From NCBI RefSeq assembly GCF_002160985.1, contig NZ_NFLQ01000025.1, forward strand, positions 1 through 38,828: a stretch of DNA of 38,828 bases. Direction: 5' to 3'. Both the position numbers and the translations under genes were made by a program. Below the pieces are notes generated by a model. That model made no database searches and was not told where the DNA came from. It saw nothing but the letters and a program-made list of their open reading frames with translations. Source of the DNA: Lachnoclostridium sp. An118. Lineage in GTDB: Bacteria; Bacillota; Clostridia; Lachnospirales; Lachnospiraceae. Within the stretch, counting starts at the first letter, position 1. The number at the start of each line of letters is the position of its first letter. Of this stretch, positions 1-8,137 are shown one piece after another.

Positions 1-76
1 TCCTCAACAATTTAATAAAGCTTCCAGCTGAAGCCTGATAAGAAACATTACAAATAAGTACTCTAATTTTTTTCAT
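1..76 (-). CDS. 5' end of a leftward gene, possibly a glycosyltransferase (partial)
   Basis: Reading leftward, an ATG at 74-76 is preceded by a good ribosome binding site (GAGGTGA on the minus strand, about 83-89). It opens a frame that runs off the window edge without a stop. The 25 visible residues begin [19 protein letters not shown] basic start followed by a hydrophobic beta strand and a small-residue loop is the usual beginning of GT-B glycosyltransferases such as those in capsule loci, but this is too short for a firm family call. The gene is divergent from the recombinase at 191, so the roughly 114 bases between the two starts should hold both promoters. Confidence 0.45.
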   Translation of the reverse strand, partial: MKKIRVLICNVSYQASAGSFIKLLR

Positions 77-98
77 ATTCACCTCATAAAAGATATAT

Positions 99-117
99 GG
101 ATAATAAGGTATTATCC
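99..117. repeat. Perfect palindrome in a divergent intergenic region
   Basis: GGATAATA at 99-106 and TATTATCC at 110-117 are perfect inverted arms of 8 bp around the spacer AGG. The site lies between a leftward gene start (76) and the recombinase start (191). It could be an operator for either gene or a core site for the adjacent tyrosine recombinase. No second copy was found in the window, so an invertible segment cannot be shown. Confidence 0.4.
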
Positions 118-190
118 TCCCATCCACCCCCCTTCCCCCTCCCTGTGTTACACTACCCTCATACCAAACAACAAGGAGGATGAAAAAGAG

Positions 191-1108
191 ATGGATCTTA
201 CGACGGCACTCAGAGATTACCTTGAATTTTGCAGATACCGGAAGGAGCTGGATGTGAAGACGATAAAGGCGTACCGGATCGACCTGCGGCAGATGGCAGA
301 GTATCTGGGCGGGCGTGAATGTACACGGCAGAACCTGGAGAAATACGTAACACACCTCCACAAGCAGTTCAGGAAAAAGACCATTAAGCGGAAAATAGCC
401 AGCATGAAGGCATTTTTCAGTTACCTTGAAGAGGAGGAGCAGATTGAAAGAAATCCCTTTGAGAAGATTAAAGTGCGATTTCAGGAAACACTTACTCTGC
501 CCCGGGTGATTCCCCGACAAAACATTGAGGGACTGCTCATATTTATGTACCAGGAATTAGAACGAACGGGACGGAGAGCGGACGGGAGAGAGTATGGACA
601 GGTGCTGAGAGATATAGCGGTGGTTGAGATGCTGTTTGCCACCGGGGCCAGAGTGTGCGAGATAGCCGGACTTAAGGAAAAGGATGTGGATACCAAAGAG
701 GGAATTGTGCGCATTATGGGAAAAGGCGCACGGGAGCGTGTGGTGCAGGTTGGCAGTCAGGAAGTGCTGGAGATCTTGCAGAGATATTATGGGGCAAATC
801 AGAGTGAGATCACGGAATGTGGTAATTTCTTCGTGAACCGGAGAGGCGGAGCTATGTCCGAGCAGTCTATAAGAAATATGCTGCACAGTTATCAGGAGAG
901 AGCTCATTTACCGGGAAATATCACGCCTCACATGTTCCGGCATTCAGTGGCCACCTACCTGTTGGAGGAAGAGGTGGATATTGCCTATATCCAAAAGCTG
1001 CTGGGACACAGCTCCATTAAGACGACACAGATCTATGTTCATGTGGCGTCCAAAAAGCAGGCGGAGCTTTTGAGAGAAAGGCATCCGAGAAACAAAATGA
1101 ATATTTGA
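191..1108 (+). CDS. Tyrosine recombinase (XerC/XerD-like integrase)
   Basis: This 305-aa protein has the two-domain layout of phage-integrase-family site-specific recombinases. An N-terminal SAM-like core-binding domain (about 1-95) carries the typical segment around [15 protein letters not shown]. The C-terminal catalytic domain (about 115-295) shows the active-site residues: Arg in [20 protein letters not shown] (His-x-x-Arg), [13 protein letters not shown] with the second His, and the nucleophile Tyr in TQIYVHV. Length is normal for Xer proteins. The start is fixed by AAGGAGG ten bases upstream. It stands at the head of a glycan locus rather than beside an att site or phage genes. A role in switching or shuffling the locus, as for recombinases next to Bacteroides capsule loci, is inference only. 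Confidence 0.9.
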   Translation: MDLTTALRDYLEFCRYRKELDVKTIKAYRIDLRQMAEYLGGRECTRQNLEKYVTHLHKQFRKKTIKRKIASMKAFFSYLEEEEQIERNPFEKIKVRFQETLTLPRVIPRQNIEGLLIFMYQELERTGRRADGREYGQVLRDIAVVEMLFATGARVCEIAGLKEKDVDTKEGIVRIMGKGARERVVQVGSQEVLEILQRYYGANQSEITECGNFFVNRRGGAMSEQSIRNMLHSYQERAHLPGNITPHMFRHSVATYLLEEEVDIAYIQKLLGHSSIKTTQIYVHVASKKQAELLRERHPRNKMNI

Positions 1109-1306
1109 TGAGCACAGCTTCGCTCCGATAGGGGAAGAGCTGAACAGAGAGGCTATAAGTGTAAAATCCCTGTAAAGATTTTCGAAAAACAAAAGATAAA
1201 AAGTATCAATAACATAATGACACATATGCAATTTTATAAAAAATGATATTATCTTATTGAAAAAATAATAAAAATATACAAAAAAGAGGGATGTTCTGGT
1301 GAGAGA

Positions 1307-1335
1307 TTGAAAAAAATGCGGTAAACCATTATAAT
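1307..1335 (+). promoter_or_regulatory. Sigma-A type promoter upstream of the small membrane protein
   Basis: TTGAAA at 1307-1312 and a perfect TATAAT at 1330-1335 are separated by exactly 17 bases. Transcription would start near 1342, giving a leader of about 30 bases to the ATG at 1375. This is the best promoter match I found in the window and could drive the small membrane protein and the dehydratase behind it. Confidence 0.65.
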
Positions 1336-1374
1336 AAGAGCAGTCTTAAAACGGTGAAAAAGGAGGAAACGATC

Positions 1375-1569
1375 ATGAAACATGCCAGGACAGCTTTGAA
1401 GATGCTGGTGCTCTGCTGCCTGATGCTGTGCGGTGCGGGCGTTGTCATGTATATCGGGGCGGGGACTGTGGTGACAGAGGCGGTAGAACCCCTTCGGGCG
1501 GTGATCACCGCAGGGATCGCTCTGGCTGCCGGCGTGGTTGTTTTCCTCAAGCGGCACACTGGAAACTAG
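1375..1569 (+). CDS. Small two-helix membrane protein, function unknown
   Basis: This 64-aa protein begins MKHARTALKMLVLCC. It has two hydrophobic stretches, about residues 9-31 and 44-58, separated by a short loop containing an Asn-less TEAVEPL segment, and ends in a basic tail (KRHTGN). I chose the ATG at 1375 because AAGGAGG lies 8 bases upstream. An in-frame GTG at 1354 would add seven residues but lies within that binding site. A strong promoter (1307-1335) sits directly in front. I do not recognise the family. Its place ahead of the membrane dehydratase suggests a role at the envelope, but this is not shown. Confidence 0.55.
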   Translation: MKHARTALKMLVLCCLMLCGAGVVMYIGAGTVVTEAVEPLRAVITAGIALAAGVVVFLKRHTGN

Positions 1570-1655
1570 AACAAAAACTGGCTGGCTATACGGACAGATC
1601 AGTTTTTTTCATGTATCATGATAGGTCTGGCGGGCTATAAAAAAGGAACAGGAAG

Positions 1656-3569
1656 ATGAAAGAGGAAAAACAGAGAAAACAACTAATGTGGATGCATAAA
1701 GCGCTGATCATTGCCGCGGCGGACGTAGTGATCATACTGCTGTCCTACCTGACAGCACTGCTGATGCGGTTCGATTTTGTATTCATGAATATCCCGGAGG
1801 AATACATCCGGGGCTATCTTTGGTCCATGCCCTTCTGGGTGATCGCGACACTGGTCGTGTTCTACGGCTGCAGGCTGTATCACAGTATCTGGAGTCTGGC
1901 CAGTGTGGCTGAGTTCAGGAGGATACTGGCTGCCTATGTGATATTGCTGATCGTCTACGTGGCAGGCATGATCTTTATGGGGCTCCATATGCCCAGATCC
2001 TACTATTTCATGGGATACATTATAAGCTTCTGTCTGACAACGGGGGTACGCTTTTCCTACAGGATCCTGCGGATGTATGCAGTCAGTGCGGAAAATGCCG
2101 CCGCGGCAGACAAGATCCGGGACAGAGTGATGATCATCGGTGCGGGCAGTGCGGGCCAGGTCCTGATCAAGGAGCTGCTGAGCTCGGAGAAGACTCGTGT
2201 ACAGGTGTGCTGTGTGATTGACGACAACCCCAACAAGCTGGGCAGGACACTGGAGGGGATCCCCATTGTGGGAAACCGGTACGATATTGTGGAGATGGTG
2301 AAAAAATATAACATCAACCGCATTATCTACGCTATTCCCGCCACCACAGGAAAAAACAGGAAGGATATCCTGAATCTCTGCAAGGAGACCAAATGCCGGA
2401 TGCAGACAGTGCCGGGCGTCTATCAGCTGGTCAACGGGGAGGTCAGCGTCAGCACGCTGCGAAATGTGGAGATTACGGACCTGCTGGGCCGGGCCCAGGT
2501 CAGGGTAAACAATGAAGAAATTTTTGCCGCGATCAAGGGTTTGAACGTACTGGTAACAGGTGGCGGAGGTTCTATTGGGTCAGAGCTTTGCCGCCAGATC
2601 GCCCAGGCGCAGCCCAAGAGGCTGATCATCTTTGATATATATGAAAATAACGCCTACGAGATCCAGCAGGAGCTGCTTCGCAAATACGGCGACAAGCTGG
2701 ACCTGGTAGTGCTCATCGGATCGGTCAGAAATACAAACCGGATCGGCTGGGTGATGGATCAATACAAGCCTGACGTGGTATTCCATGCGGCAGCCCACAA
2801 GCATGTCCCGCTGATGGAGGACAGCCCCAATGAGGCCATCAAGAACAATGTCCTTGGCACCTACAAGACAGCCAAGGCGGCGGCCAGGGCTGGGGTAAGG
2901 AAATTTGTCCTCATCTCTACGGACAAGGCTGTCAACCCCACCAACATCATGGGAGCGTCCAAGCGCCTCTGTGAGATGGTGGTACAGATGATGAACCGGA
3001 AATGCCCGGATACAGACTTTGTGGCCGTCCGGTTTGGAAATGTGCTGGGAAGCAACGGAAGCGTCATCCCGCTCTTTAAGAAGCAGATCGCAGCGGGCGG
3101 ACCGGTCACGGTCACTGATAAAAATATCATCCGCTATTTTATGACCATTCCCGAGGCGGTCTCACTGGTGCTCCAGGCGTCCTACTACGCAAAGGGCGGT
3201 GAGATCTTCGTCCTGGACATGGGGGCCCCTGTCCGGATTGATGACATGGCGCGGAATCTGATCCGCCTGTCAGGCTACGAGCCGGATGTGGATATCATGA
3301 TCGAGTACACCGGCCTGCGTCCCGGGGAGAAGCTCTTTGAGGAACTGCTCATGGACGAGGAAGGGCTGCAGGATACAGAAAATGAGCTGATCCACATTGG
3401 AAAGCCCATAGAGATGGATGATGAGTGGTTTGAGGTGCAGCTCAAGAAGCTGGACCGGGAGAGCAAGATAGAGAACGGCCATATCAAAGAGCTGGTGGCA
3501 GAGATCGTGCCGACCTATCACCCAAAGCCCTCTGACCTGGAGGAGCCGGAGCCGCAGAAGGCTTCATAG
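1656..3569 (+). CDS. pglF: Membrane UDP-GlcNAc 4,6-dehydratase (PglF/CapD/FlaA1 family)
   Basis: This 637-aa protein has the full-length layout of PglF, WbpM and CapD. About four transmembrane helices fill residues 15-140. A first Rossmann-like domain with GAGSAGQ follows at about 162-168. The catalytic short-chain dehydrogenase domain has the NAD-binding TGGGGSIGSE at about 301-310 and the active-site block STDKAVNPTNIMGASKR at about 421-437. There Met replaces the usual Tyr before the Lys, as is normal for this subfamily. The expected reaction is UDP-GlcNAc to the 4-keto-6-deoxy sugar at the inner membrane face. Together with the PglE, PglC and PglD homologues behind loaP it would supply UDP-bacillosamine. 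Codon use is GC-rich compared with the glycosyltransferases downstream. Confidence 0.9.
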   Translation: MKEEKQRKQLMWMHKALIIAAADVVIILLSYLTALLMRFDFVFMNIPEEYIRGYLWSMPFWVIATLVVFYGCRLYHSIWSLASVAEFRRILAAYVILLIVYVAGMIFMGLHMPRSYYFMGYIISFCLTTGVRFSYRILRMYAVSAENAAAADKIRDRVMIIGAGSAGQVLIKELLSSEKTRVQVCCVIDDNPNKLGRTLEGIPIVGNRYDIVEMVKKYNINRIIYAIPATTGKNRKDILNLCKETKCRMQTVPGVYQLVNGEVSVSTLRNVEITDLLGRAQVRVNNEEIFAAIKGLNVLVTGGGGSIGSELCRQIAQAQPKRLIIFDIYENNAYEIQQELLRKYGDKLDLVVLIGSVRNTNRIGWVMDQYKPDVVFHAAAHKHVPLMEDSPNEAIKNNVLGTYKTAKAAARAGVRKFVLISTDKAVNPTNIMGASKRLCEMVVQMMNRKCPDTDFVAVRFGNVLGSNGSVIPLFKKQIAAGGPVTVTDKNIIRYFMTIPEAVSLVLQASYYAKGGEIFVLDMGAPVRIDDMARNLIRLSGYEPDVDIMIEYTGLRPGEKLFEELLMDEEGLQDTENELIHIGKPIEMDDEWFEVQLKKLDRESKIENGHIKELVAEIVPTYHPKPSDLEEPEPQKAS

Positions 3570-3623
3570 ATCAGCTGCTTCAGATCAGATAAACATAGAG
3601 TAAGCTTGTTCAGGATTCCAAAG

Positions 3624-3657
3624 GAAGCCAGATCGTCGCCTTGCCGCGTCTGGCTTC
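3624..3657 (+). other. RNA hairpin between the dehydratase and loaP
   Basis: GAAGCCAGA (3624-3632) and TCTGGCTTC (3649-3657) form a perfect 9-bp stem that can be extended inward by two more C-G pairs after one bulged base. It is not followed by a T run, so it is not itself a terminator. It lies about 20 bases ahead of a strong terminator. It may be a recognition or stabilising hairpin; the function is unknown. Confidence 0.45.
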
Positions 3658-3674
3658 GTTGGATGATATAGTGT

Positions 3675-3727
3675 CTCCGCATTTTCTGCCTTTTTCAGGG
3701 CAGAAATGGCGGAGCCTACTCTTTTTT
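3675..3727 (+). terminator. Intrinsic terminator upstream of loaP
   Basis: Arms 3675-3690 and 3699-3714 pair as CTCCGC plus TTTCTGCC with their complements, broken by one 2-base internal mismatch, around the loop TTTTTCAG. TTTTTT follows at 3722-3727. This is a strong Rho-independent terminator. It either ends the dehydratase transcript or acts as an attenuator before loaP. Confidence 0.75.
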
Positions 3728-3798
3728 ACCTGTTTAACAGGCAATTTCATAAATGATCATAAGGCAAGGGATAACTGAACAAGGAGAAATACCAGACT

Positions 3799-4305
3799 AT
3801 GTGGTACGTCATGCAGGTGCGCACAGGCACCGAAGAGAGTATCCGCGTCCAGTGCCAGAGCAATATACCTGCCGGCGTGCTGGAGAGATGCTTTATCCCT
3901 TATTATGAAGAGAGAAAACATATCCGGGGTACATGGATCACACAGAAAAAGGTCCTGTTTCCCGGGTATGTTTTTGTCGTTACAGACAAACTGGATCAGC
4001 TCTACGAGTCCCTGCGGACCGTCATCGGCCTCACAAAGCTGATCGGCACCGGTCAGGATATCGTCCCCCTGACAGACCAGGAGAAGCACTTCCTCCTGGA
4101 GTTTGGCGGCGAGGAGCAGATGGTCGCCATGTCCGAGGGGATCATAGAGGACTCCAAAGTGCACGTCTACTCAGGCCCCCTCAAGGGCAAGGAGGGCTAC
4201 ATCCGGAAGATCGACCGGCACAAGCGCAAGGCCTGGCTGGAGATTGAGATGTTCGGCAGGCTGCAGAGGGTGCAGGTGGGGCTGGAGATCGTGGCGAAGA
4301 CGTAG
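3799..4305 (+). CDS. loaP: LoaP-type NusG paralogue, transcription antiterminator
   Basis: This 168-aa protein begins with the NGN signature MWYVMQVRTGTEE. After the NGN domain it carries a C-terminal KOW domain, about residues 118-165, with GPLKGKEGYIRKIDRHKRKAWLEIEMF split over the turn. That length and layout match LoaP and related specialised NusG proteins (UpxY, RfaH) rather than housekeeping NusG. LoaP binds RNA polymerase and a leader hairpin so that long polysaccharide or antibiotic operons are read through terminators. Here it sits immediately upstream of a long glycan operon and is flanked by terminator hairpins on both sides (3675-3727 and 4332-4357). An AAGGAG at 3781-3786 serves the ATG at 3799. 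Confidence 0.85.
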   Translation: MWYVMQVRTGTEESIRVQCQSNIPAGVLERCFIPYYEERKHIRGTWITQKKVLFPGYVFVVTDKLDQLYESLRTVIGLTKLIGTGQDIVPLTDQEKHFLLEFGGEEQMVAMSEGIIEDSKVHVYSGPLKGKEGYIRKIDRHKRKAWLEIEMFGRLQRVQVGLEIVAKT

Positions 4306-4331
4306 GGATGACAAGTAATAGGAGAAGAAAT

Positions 4332-4357
4332 GAGAGCCTTCAGGGGCTCTTATTTTT
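4332..4357 (+). promoter_or_regulatory. Terminator-like leader hairpin ahead of the glycan operon (candidate LoaP-controlled attenuator)
   Basis: AGAGCC (4333-4338) and GGCTCT (4345-4350) form a 6-bp stem, extendable by G-T wobbles, around TTCAGG. TATTTTT follows at 4351-4357. It lies in the 111-base gap between loaP and the first operon gene. Such a hairpin with a T run would stop polymerase unless overcome, which fits the known function of LoaP. An in-frame ATG at 4330 lies within this structure and is not the gene start. Confidence 0.6.
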
Positions 4358-4416
4358 GTGGGGAAATGCATAGCCCTTATATGAATTTTACAAAAAAAGG
4401 TGAGAGGAACAAAACA

Positions 4417-5691
4417 ATGGCATTTCAAACAGAGAGCACAGGGATTAGTCCATTTGAAAAGAAAATATGGCTTTCCAGCCCGACCATGCACGGTCCGGAG
4501 CTGGAATATGTGACAGAGGCATATGAGACAAACTGGATGTCCACGGTGGGTGAGAATATAAATGAGGTCGAGAGACTTGCATGTGAAAAAATCGGATGTG
4601 GATATGCAGTCGGGCTCTCTGCCGGAACAGCTGCCCTACATATGGCGGTAAAGCTTGCAGGGGTAAAGCCGGGAGACAGGGTGTTCTGCTCTGATATGAC
4701 ATTTGACGCCACGGTGAACCCGGTTGCATATGAAGGAGGTATCCCTGTATTCATTGACACAGAATACGATACCTGGAATATGGATCCCACGGCTTTGGAG
4801 AAGGCATTTGAGCTTTATCCGGAAGTGAAGGTTGTAGTTATTGCCCACCTCTATGGAACACCGGGAAAAATTGATGAGCTGAAGGAAATATGCGACAGAA
4901 ACGGAGCGGTGATCATCGAAGACGCGGCTGAGTCGCTGGGAGCGGAATATAAAGGAAAACAGACCGGGAGCTTCGGACGGTATAATTGTATTTCCTTCAA
5001 CGGCAACAAAATTATTACAGGATCTTCCGGCGGAATGTTATTGACAGATGACAAAGAAGCGGCGGACAAAGTGAGAAAGTGGTCTACGCAGTCCCGGGAA
5101 AACGCGCCCTGGTATCAGCACGAGGAGCTGGGCTATAACTATAGGATGAGCAATGTAATTGCCGGGGTTGTAAGAGGACAGTTCCCCTATCTTGAGGAGC
5201 ATATCGCGCAGAAAAAAGCCATCTATGAGAGATATCGAGAGGGATTTAAAGACCTTCCGGTTGTGATGAATCCCTATGATATTGAGAACAGCGAGCCTAA
5301 CTTCTGGCTCAGCTGCATGCTGATCGAGCCGGAGGGAATGTGCCGGCAGATAAGGGGAGAGCAGGAGGCAATCTATATAAGCGAACCGGGGAAATCCTGT
5401 CCGACAGAGATCCTGGAAACACTTGCAGAATATAATGCCGAAGGAAGACCCATATGGAAGCCAATGCATATGCAGCCGATTTACAGGATGAATGGATTTG
5501 TCACAAGAGAGGGCAATGGAAGAGCGGTGACCAATGCGTATATTGCAGGCGGTGCTCTTGGAAAAGACGGCAGGCCGCTGGACGTGGGAATGGATATCTT
5601 CCAGAGAGGGCTGTGTCTGCCCAGTGACAATAAGATGACGGCGGAGGAGCAGGAGAAAGTGATTGAGATTGTGAAGGGATGTTTCCGATAA
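4417..5691 (+). CDS. pglE: UDP-4-amino-sugar aminotransferase, DegT/DnrJ/EryC1/StrS family (PglE-like)
   Basis: This 424-aa PLP enzyme shows EDAAESLGAEY (the ring-contacting Asp is about residue 169) and SFNGNKIITGSSGG with the Schiff-base Lys at about 198. Early residues SAGTAALH bind the phosphate. The pattern NGNKI and the neighbours (PglC- and PglD-like genes) point to the PglE/EpsN branch, which transfers an amino group to UDP-4-keto-6-deoxy-GlcNAc. I chose ATG 4417, preceded by GGTGAGAGG. A longer in-frame reading from 4330 would run through the leader hairpin and add 29 residues unlike the family. It is the first gene of the LoaP-associated operon. Confidence 0.87.
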   Translation: MAFQTESTGISPFEKKIWLSSPTMHGPELEYVTEAYETNWMSTVGENINEVERLACEKIGCGYAVGLSAGTAALHMAVKLAGVKPGDRVFCSDMTFDATVNPVAYEGGIPVFIDTEYDTWNMDPTALEKAFELYPEVKVVVIAHLYGTPGKIDELKEICDRNGAVIIEDAAESLGAEYKGKQTGSFGRYNCISFNGNKIITGSSGGMLLTDDKEAADKVRKWSTQSRENAPWYQHEELGYNYRMSNVIAGVVRGQFPYLEEHIAQKKAIYERYREGFKDLPVVMNPYDIENSEPNFWLSCMLIEPEGMCRQIRGEQEAIYISEPGKSCPTEILETLAEYNAEGRPIWKPMHMQPIYRMNGFVTREGNGRAVTNAYIAGGALGKDGRPLDVGMDIFQRGLCLPSDNKMTAEEQEKVIEIVKGCFR

Positions 5692-6443
5692 AGATGAGTA
5701 AATGGAAAAAAGTACTGTCTGCCATAATGACTGCCGTAGCTGGCGGGGCAGCGATATTCGCTGTCAGAAAAAAATATGGAACGGCGGAAAAGAAGTCTTC
5801 CGCATATCAGGCAGAGGCGCAGGTACATAAGCAGGGGATTTATGAGAGATATATTAAAAGGCCGCAGGACTTTTGCTGTGCTCTGGCTGCAATAATCGTT
5901 CTGTCACCAGTCATGGCGATTACGGCACTTCTCGTGCGAATAAAGCTTGGCACTCCGATTCTGTTCAAGCAGGAACGGCCAGGACTGAACGGAAAAGTAT
6001 TTACATTATATAAGTTCCGCACAATGACGGATGAAAAGGACAGCGAAGGGAACCTCCTCCCGGACGAGGTAAGGCTTACGTCATTCGGAAAACTGCTGAG
6101 ATCTACCAGTCTGGATGAGCTGCCGGAGCTGTTCAATATCCTGAACGGAGATATGTCAGTAGTAGGACCAAGGCCGCTGCTGGTCAAATATCTGCCTCTG
6201 TATAACGAACATCAGGCAAGACGCCATGAGGTGCGGCCGGGGTTTACCGGGTATGCGCAGGTGCATGGCCGTAACGCGATCTCCTGGGAAGAGAAGTTTG
6301 ATCTGGATGTGGAATATGTGGATCATGTAACCTTCCTTGGAGACTGGAGGATTATTTTCCAGACAGTGAGGACGGTGCTGAAGAGAGAAGGAATCAGTTC
6401 GGAGACGGCGGCGACGATGGAAGAATTTAAGGGGAACGCATAA
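5679..6443 (+). CDS. pglC: Phosphoglycosyl transferase, bacterial sugar transferase family (PglC/EpsL-like)
   Basis: This protein of up to 254 aa transfers a sugar phosphate to undecaprenyl phosphate and so starts the repeat unit. The family core is clear: the re-entrant membrane helix (about 60-90), KFRTMTDE, LDELPELFN with the catalytic Asp-Glu pair, DMSVVGPRPLL and RPGFTGYAQVHGRN. There is an extra hydrophobic stretch near the N terminus (about 10-28) that minimal PglC proteins lack. The start overlaps pglE. ATG 5679 has GAAGGG directly against it, and ATG 5694 has the same motif 15 bases away, so the true start is uncertain by five codons. The next gene begins directly after its stop. Confidence 0.88.
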   Translation: MFPIKMSKWKKVLSAIMTAVAGGAAIFAVRKKYGTAEKKSSAYQAEAQVHKQGIYERYIKRPQDFCCALAAIIVLSPVMAITALLVRIKLGTPILFKQERPGLNGKVFTLYKFRTMTDEKDSEGNLLPDEVRLTSFGKLLRSTSLDELPELFNILNGDMSVVGPRPLLVKYLPLYNEHQARRHEVRPGFTGYAQVHGRNAISWEEKFDLDVEYVDHVTFLGDWRIIFQTVRTVLKREGISSETAATMEEFKGNA

Positions 6444-7058
6444 ATGGGCAGATTGTTTATTGTCGGCTGCAGCGGACATGGAAAAGTGGTAGCGGACATT
6501 GCGCTTAAGCAGAACAAATATAAAGAAATATTGTTTCTGGATGACAATCCAAAATCAGACAGCTGTATGGGAATTTCCGTGGCAGGAAGCAGTACATATG
6601 AGGATATTAGACCTGAAGATGAAGTGATTGTTGCTATCGGAAATCCGAGTATACGGCAGCGATTACAGGAGCAGTATGAAGAAAGTGGATTGAAACTTGC
6701 AACCCTGATCCATCCGCAAGCTGTAATTGGAACAAATGTCAGGATTGGCAAAGGAACGGCAATCATGGCGGGAGCTGTCATCAATCCGGATGCTGCGATA
6801 GGAAAAGGAGTCATTATTAATACCGGCGCTACGGTAGATCATGATGATGTGATTGGCGATTATGCCCATATTTCAGTGGGTGCCCATATATCCGGTACTG
6901 TTACAGTAGGTCAATCCACATGGATCGGAGCAGGAGCCGTCGTGAGCAACAATCTGTGTATATGTGACAATGTGATGATCGGGGCAGGAGCGGTCGTTAT
7001 AAGAGATATAGAAGAGCCGGGAACGTATGTGGGAGTTCCTGCGAGGAAAATAAGATGA
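6444..7058 (+). CDS. pglD: UDP-amino-sugar N-acetyltransferase (PglD/NeuD-like)
   Basis: This 204-aa protein is an N-terminal nucleotide-sugar-binding Rossmann-like domain (GCSGHGKVVADIA near residue 9) joined to a left-handed beta helix. The helix shows hexapeptide repeats such as IGKGTAIMAGAVI, IGKGVIINTGATV and IGAGAVV. The catalytic His of the family is in the segment ATVDHDDVIGDYAHI (about residue 127). The enzyme would acetylate the 4-amino group of UDP-4-amino-6-deoxy-GlcNAc. Length matches PglD and EpsM. Its ATG follows the pglC stop without a gap (TAAATG), and its own stop overlaps the next start as ATGA, so translation is likely coupled. Confidence 0.87.
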   Translation: MGRLFIVGCSGHGKVVADIALKQNKYKEILFLDDNPKSDSCMGISVAGSSTYEDIRPEDEVIVAIGNPSIRQRLQEQYEESGLKLATLIHPQAVIGTNVRIGKGTAIMAGAVINPDAAIGKGVIINTGATVDHDDVIGDYAHISVGAHISGTVTVGQSTWIGAGAVVSNNLCICDNVMIGAGAVVIRDIEEPGTYVGVPARKIR

Positions 7059-8137
7059 GGATATTGATATTAGCGAATAATGATGTGGGATTATACAAAT
7101 TTAGAAAAGAGCTGATACAGGAATTGATACGCCAGGGAAATAGAGTCATTGTATCACTCCCGGATGGGGAACTGATACCAGATATCCGAAAGCTTGGCGT
7201 TAAGGTCATATTAACTGATGTTGACCGTAGAGGCATCAATCCGTTGACAGATTTGAAGCTCCTGATGCGATATTTCCGTATGGCGGTGACCCTGAAGCCG
7301 AATCTGGTTATTACCTATACGATCAAACCAAACGTATATGGTGGGATGGTCAGCCGCTTTTTGCATATCCCATATGCAGAAAATATTACCGGTCTTGGAA
7401 CGACATTCCAGACAGAAAACCTTGTCAAGAAGCTGGTGTGCTTCCTTTATAAAGTAAGCAGTAAATGCGCAAAGGTAGTTTTCTTTGAAAATGAAGAAAA
7501 TAAACAAATATTTCTTGACAATCATCTGATCAGAGAAGAGCAGGCCTGCAGACTGAATGGAGCAGGAGTCAATCTGGATGAATATCCGTATATGGAATAT
7601 CCTGGCGAAAACGAACCAATCAGATTTCTCTTCATCGGGCGTGTTATGAAAGAGAAAGGAGTAGATGAATTATTTGAAGCTGCAAGAAGGATCAAGAAAG
7701 AATACCCGGATGTGCTCTTTGATATAGTGGGGCCGATGGAAGATGAGTACAGTTCTGTTATAACAAAATTAGAGGAAGATGGAATTATTACATACTACGG
7801 GTATCAGAAGGATGTGAGGCCTTTTATTGCAAGATGTCATTGCTTTGTACTGCCGTCCTGGCATGAGGGAATGGCGAATACATTGCTGGAAGCAGGGGCA
7901 ATGGGAAGACCGCTGATCACAAGTAGGATACATGGGTGTATGGAGGCTGTGGTTGATGGAGAGAGTGGGTATTTAGCGGAAAAAGGAAATGAAGAAAGCT
8001 TAATCCAAAAATTTCATAATTTTTTTGAACTTGAAAGAGATGAACAGGAAAATATGGGGCGGAAATCAAGAAAATATATAGAACAGTTTTTCGATAAGGT
8101 TGAAATTGTAAATGATACAATAGGAGCATTGAAATGA
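7055..8137 (+). CDS. GT4-family glycosyltransferase (PglA/EpsD-like)
   Basis: This 360-aa GT-B fold enzyme begins MRILILANNDVGLYKFRKEL, a start typical of the branch that adds the second sugar after the phosphoglycosyl transferase. The C-terminal donor-binding half has RFLFIGRVMKEKG and the E-x7-E block HEGMANTLLEAGAMGRP. GLGTTF (about residue 112) lies in the acceptor side. It overlaps both neighbours by ATGA, fully inside the bacillosamine module. I infer that it places the second sugar on lipid-linked bacillosamine; the donor sugar cannot be read from sequence. Confidence 0.85.
   Translation: MRILILANNDVGLYKFRKELIQELIRQGNRVIVSLPDGELIPDIRKLGVKVILTDVDRRGINPLTDLKLLMRYFRMAVTLKPNLVITYTIKPNVYGGMVSRFLHIPYAENITGLGTTFQTENLVKKLVCFLYKVSSKCAKVVFFENEENKQIFLDNHLIREEQACRLNGAGVNLDEYPYMEYPGENEPIRFLFIGRVMKEKGVDELFEAARRIKKEYPDVLFDIVGPMEDEYSSVITKLEEDGIITYYGYQKDVRPFIARCHCFVLPSWHEGMANTLLEAGAMGRPLITSRIHGCMEAVVDGESGYLAEKGNEESLIQKFHNFFELERDEQENMGRKSRKYIEQFFDKVEIVNDTIGALK

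Noticed and set aside
1109-1374. Invertible promoter next to the recombinase
   Set aside because: The best inverted pair I found (TCAATAA with TTATTGA) is only 7 bp in AT-rich DNA and does not flank the promoter convincingly.
1561-1600. Terminator after the small membrane protein (AAACTG ... CAGTTTTTTT)
   Set aside because: The stem is six to seven bp with a loop of about 19 bases and low GC. The downstream dehydratase follows closely, so I did not call it.
4330-4416. N-terminal extension of the PglE-like gene
   Set aside because: It would translate the leader hairpin and adds residues unlike the family. ATG 4417 has its own ribosome binding site.
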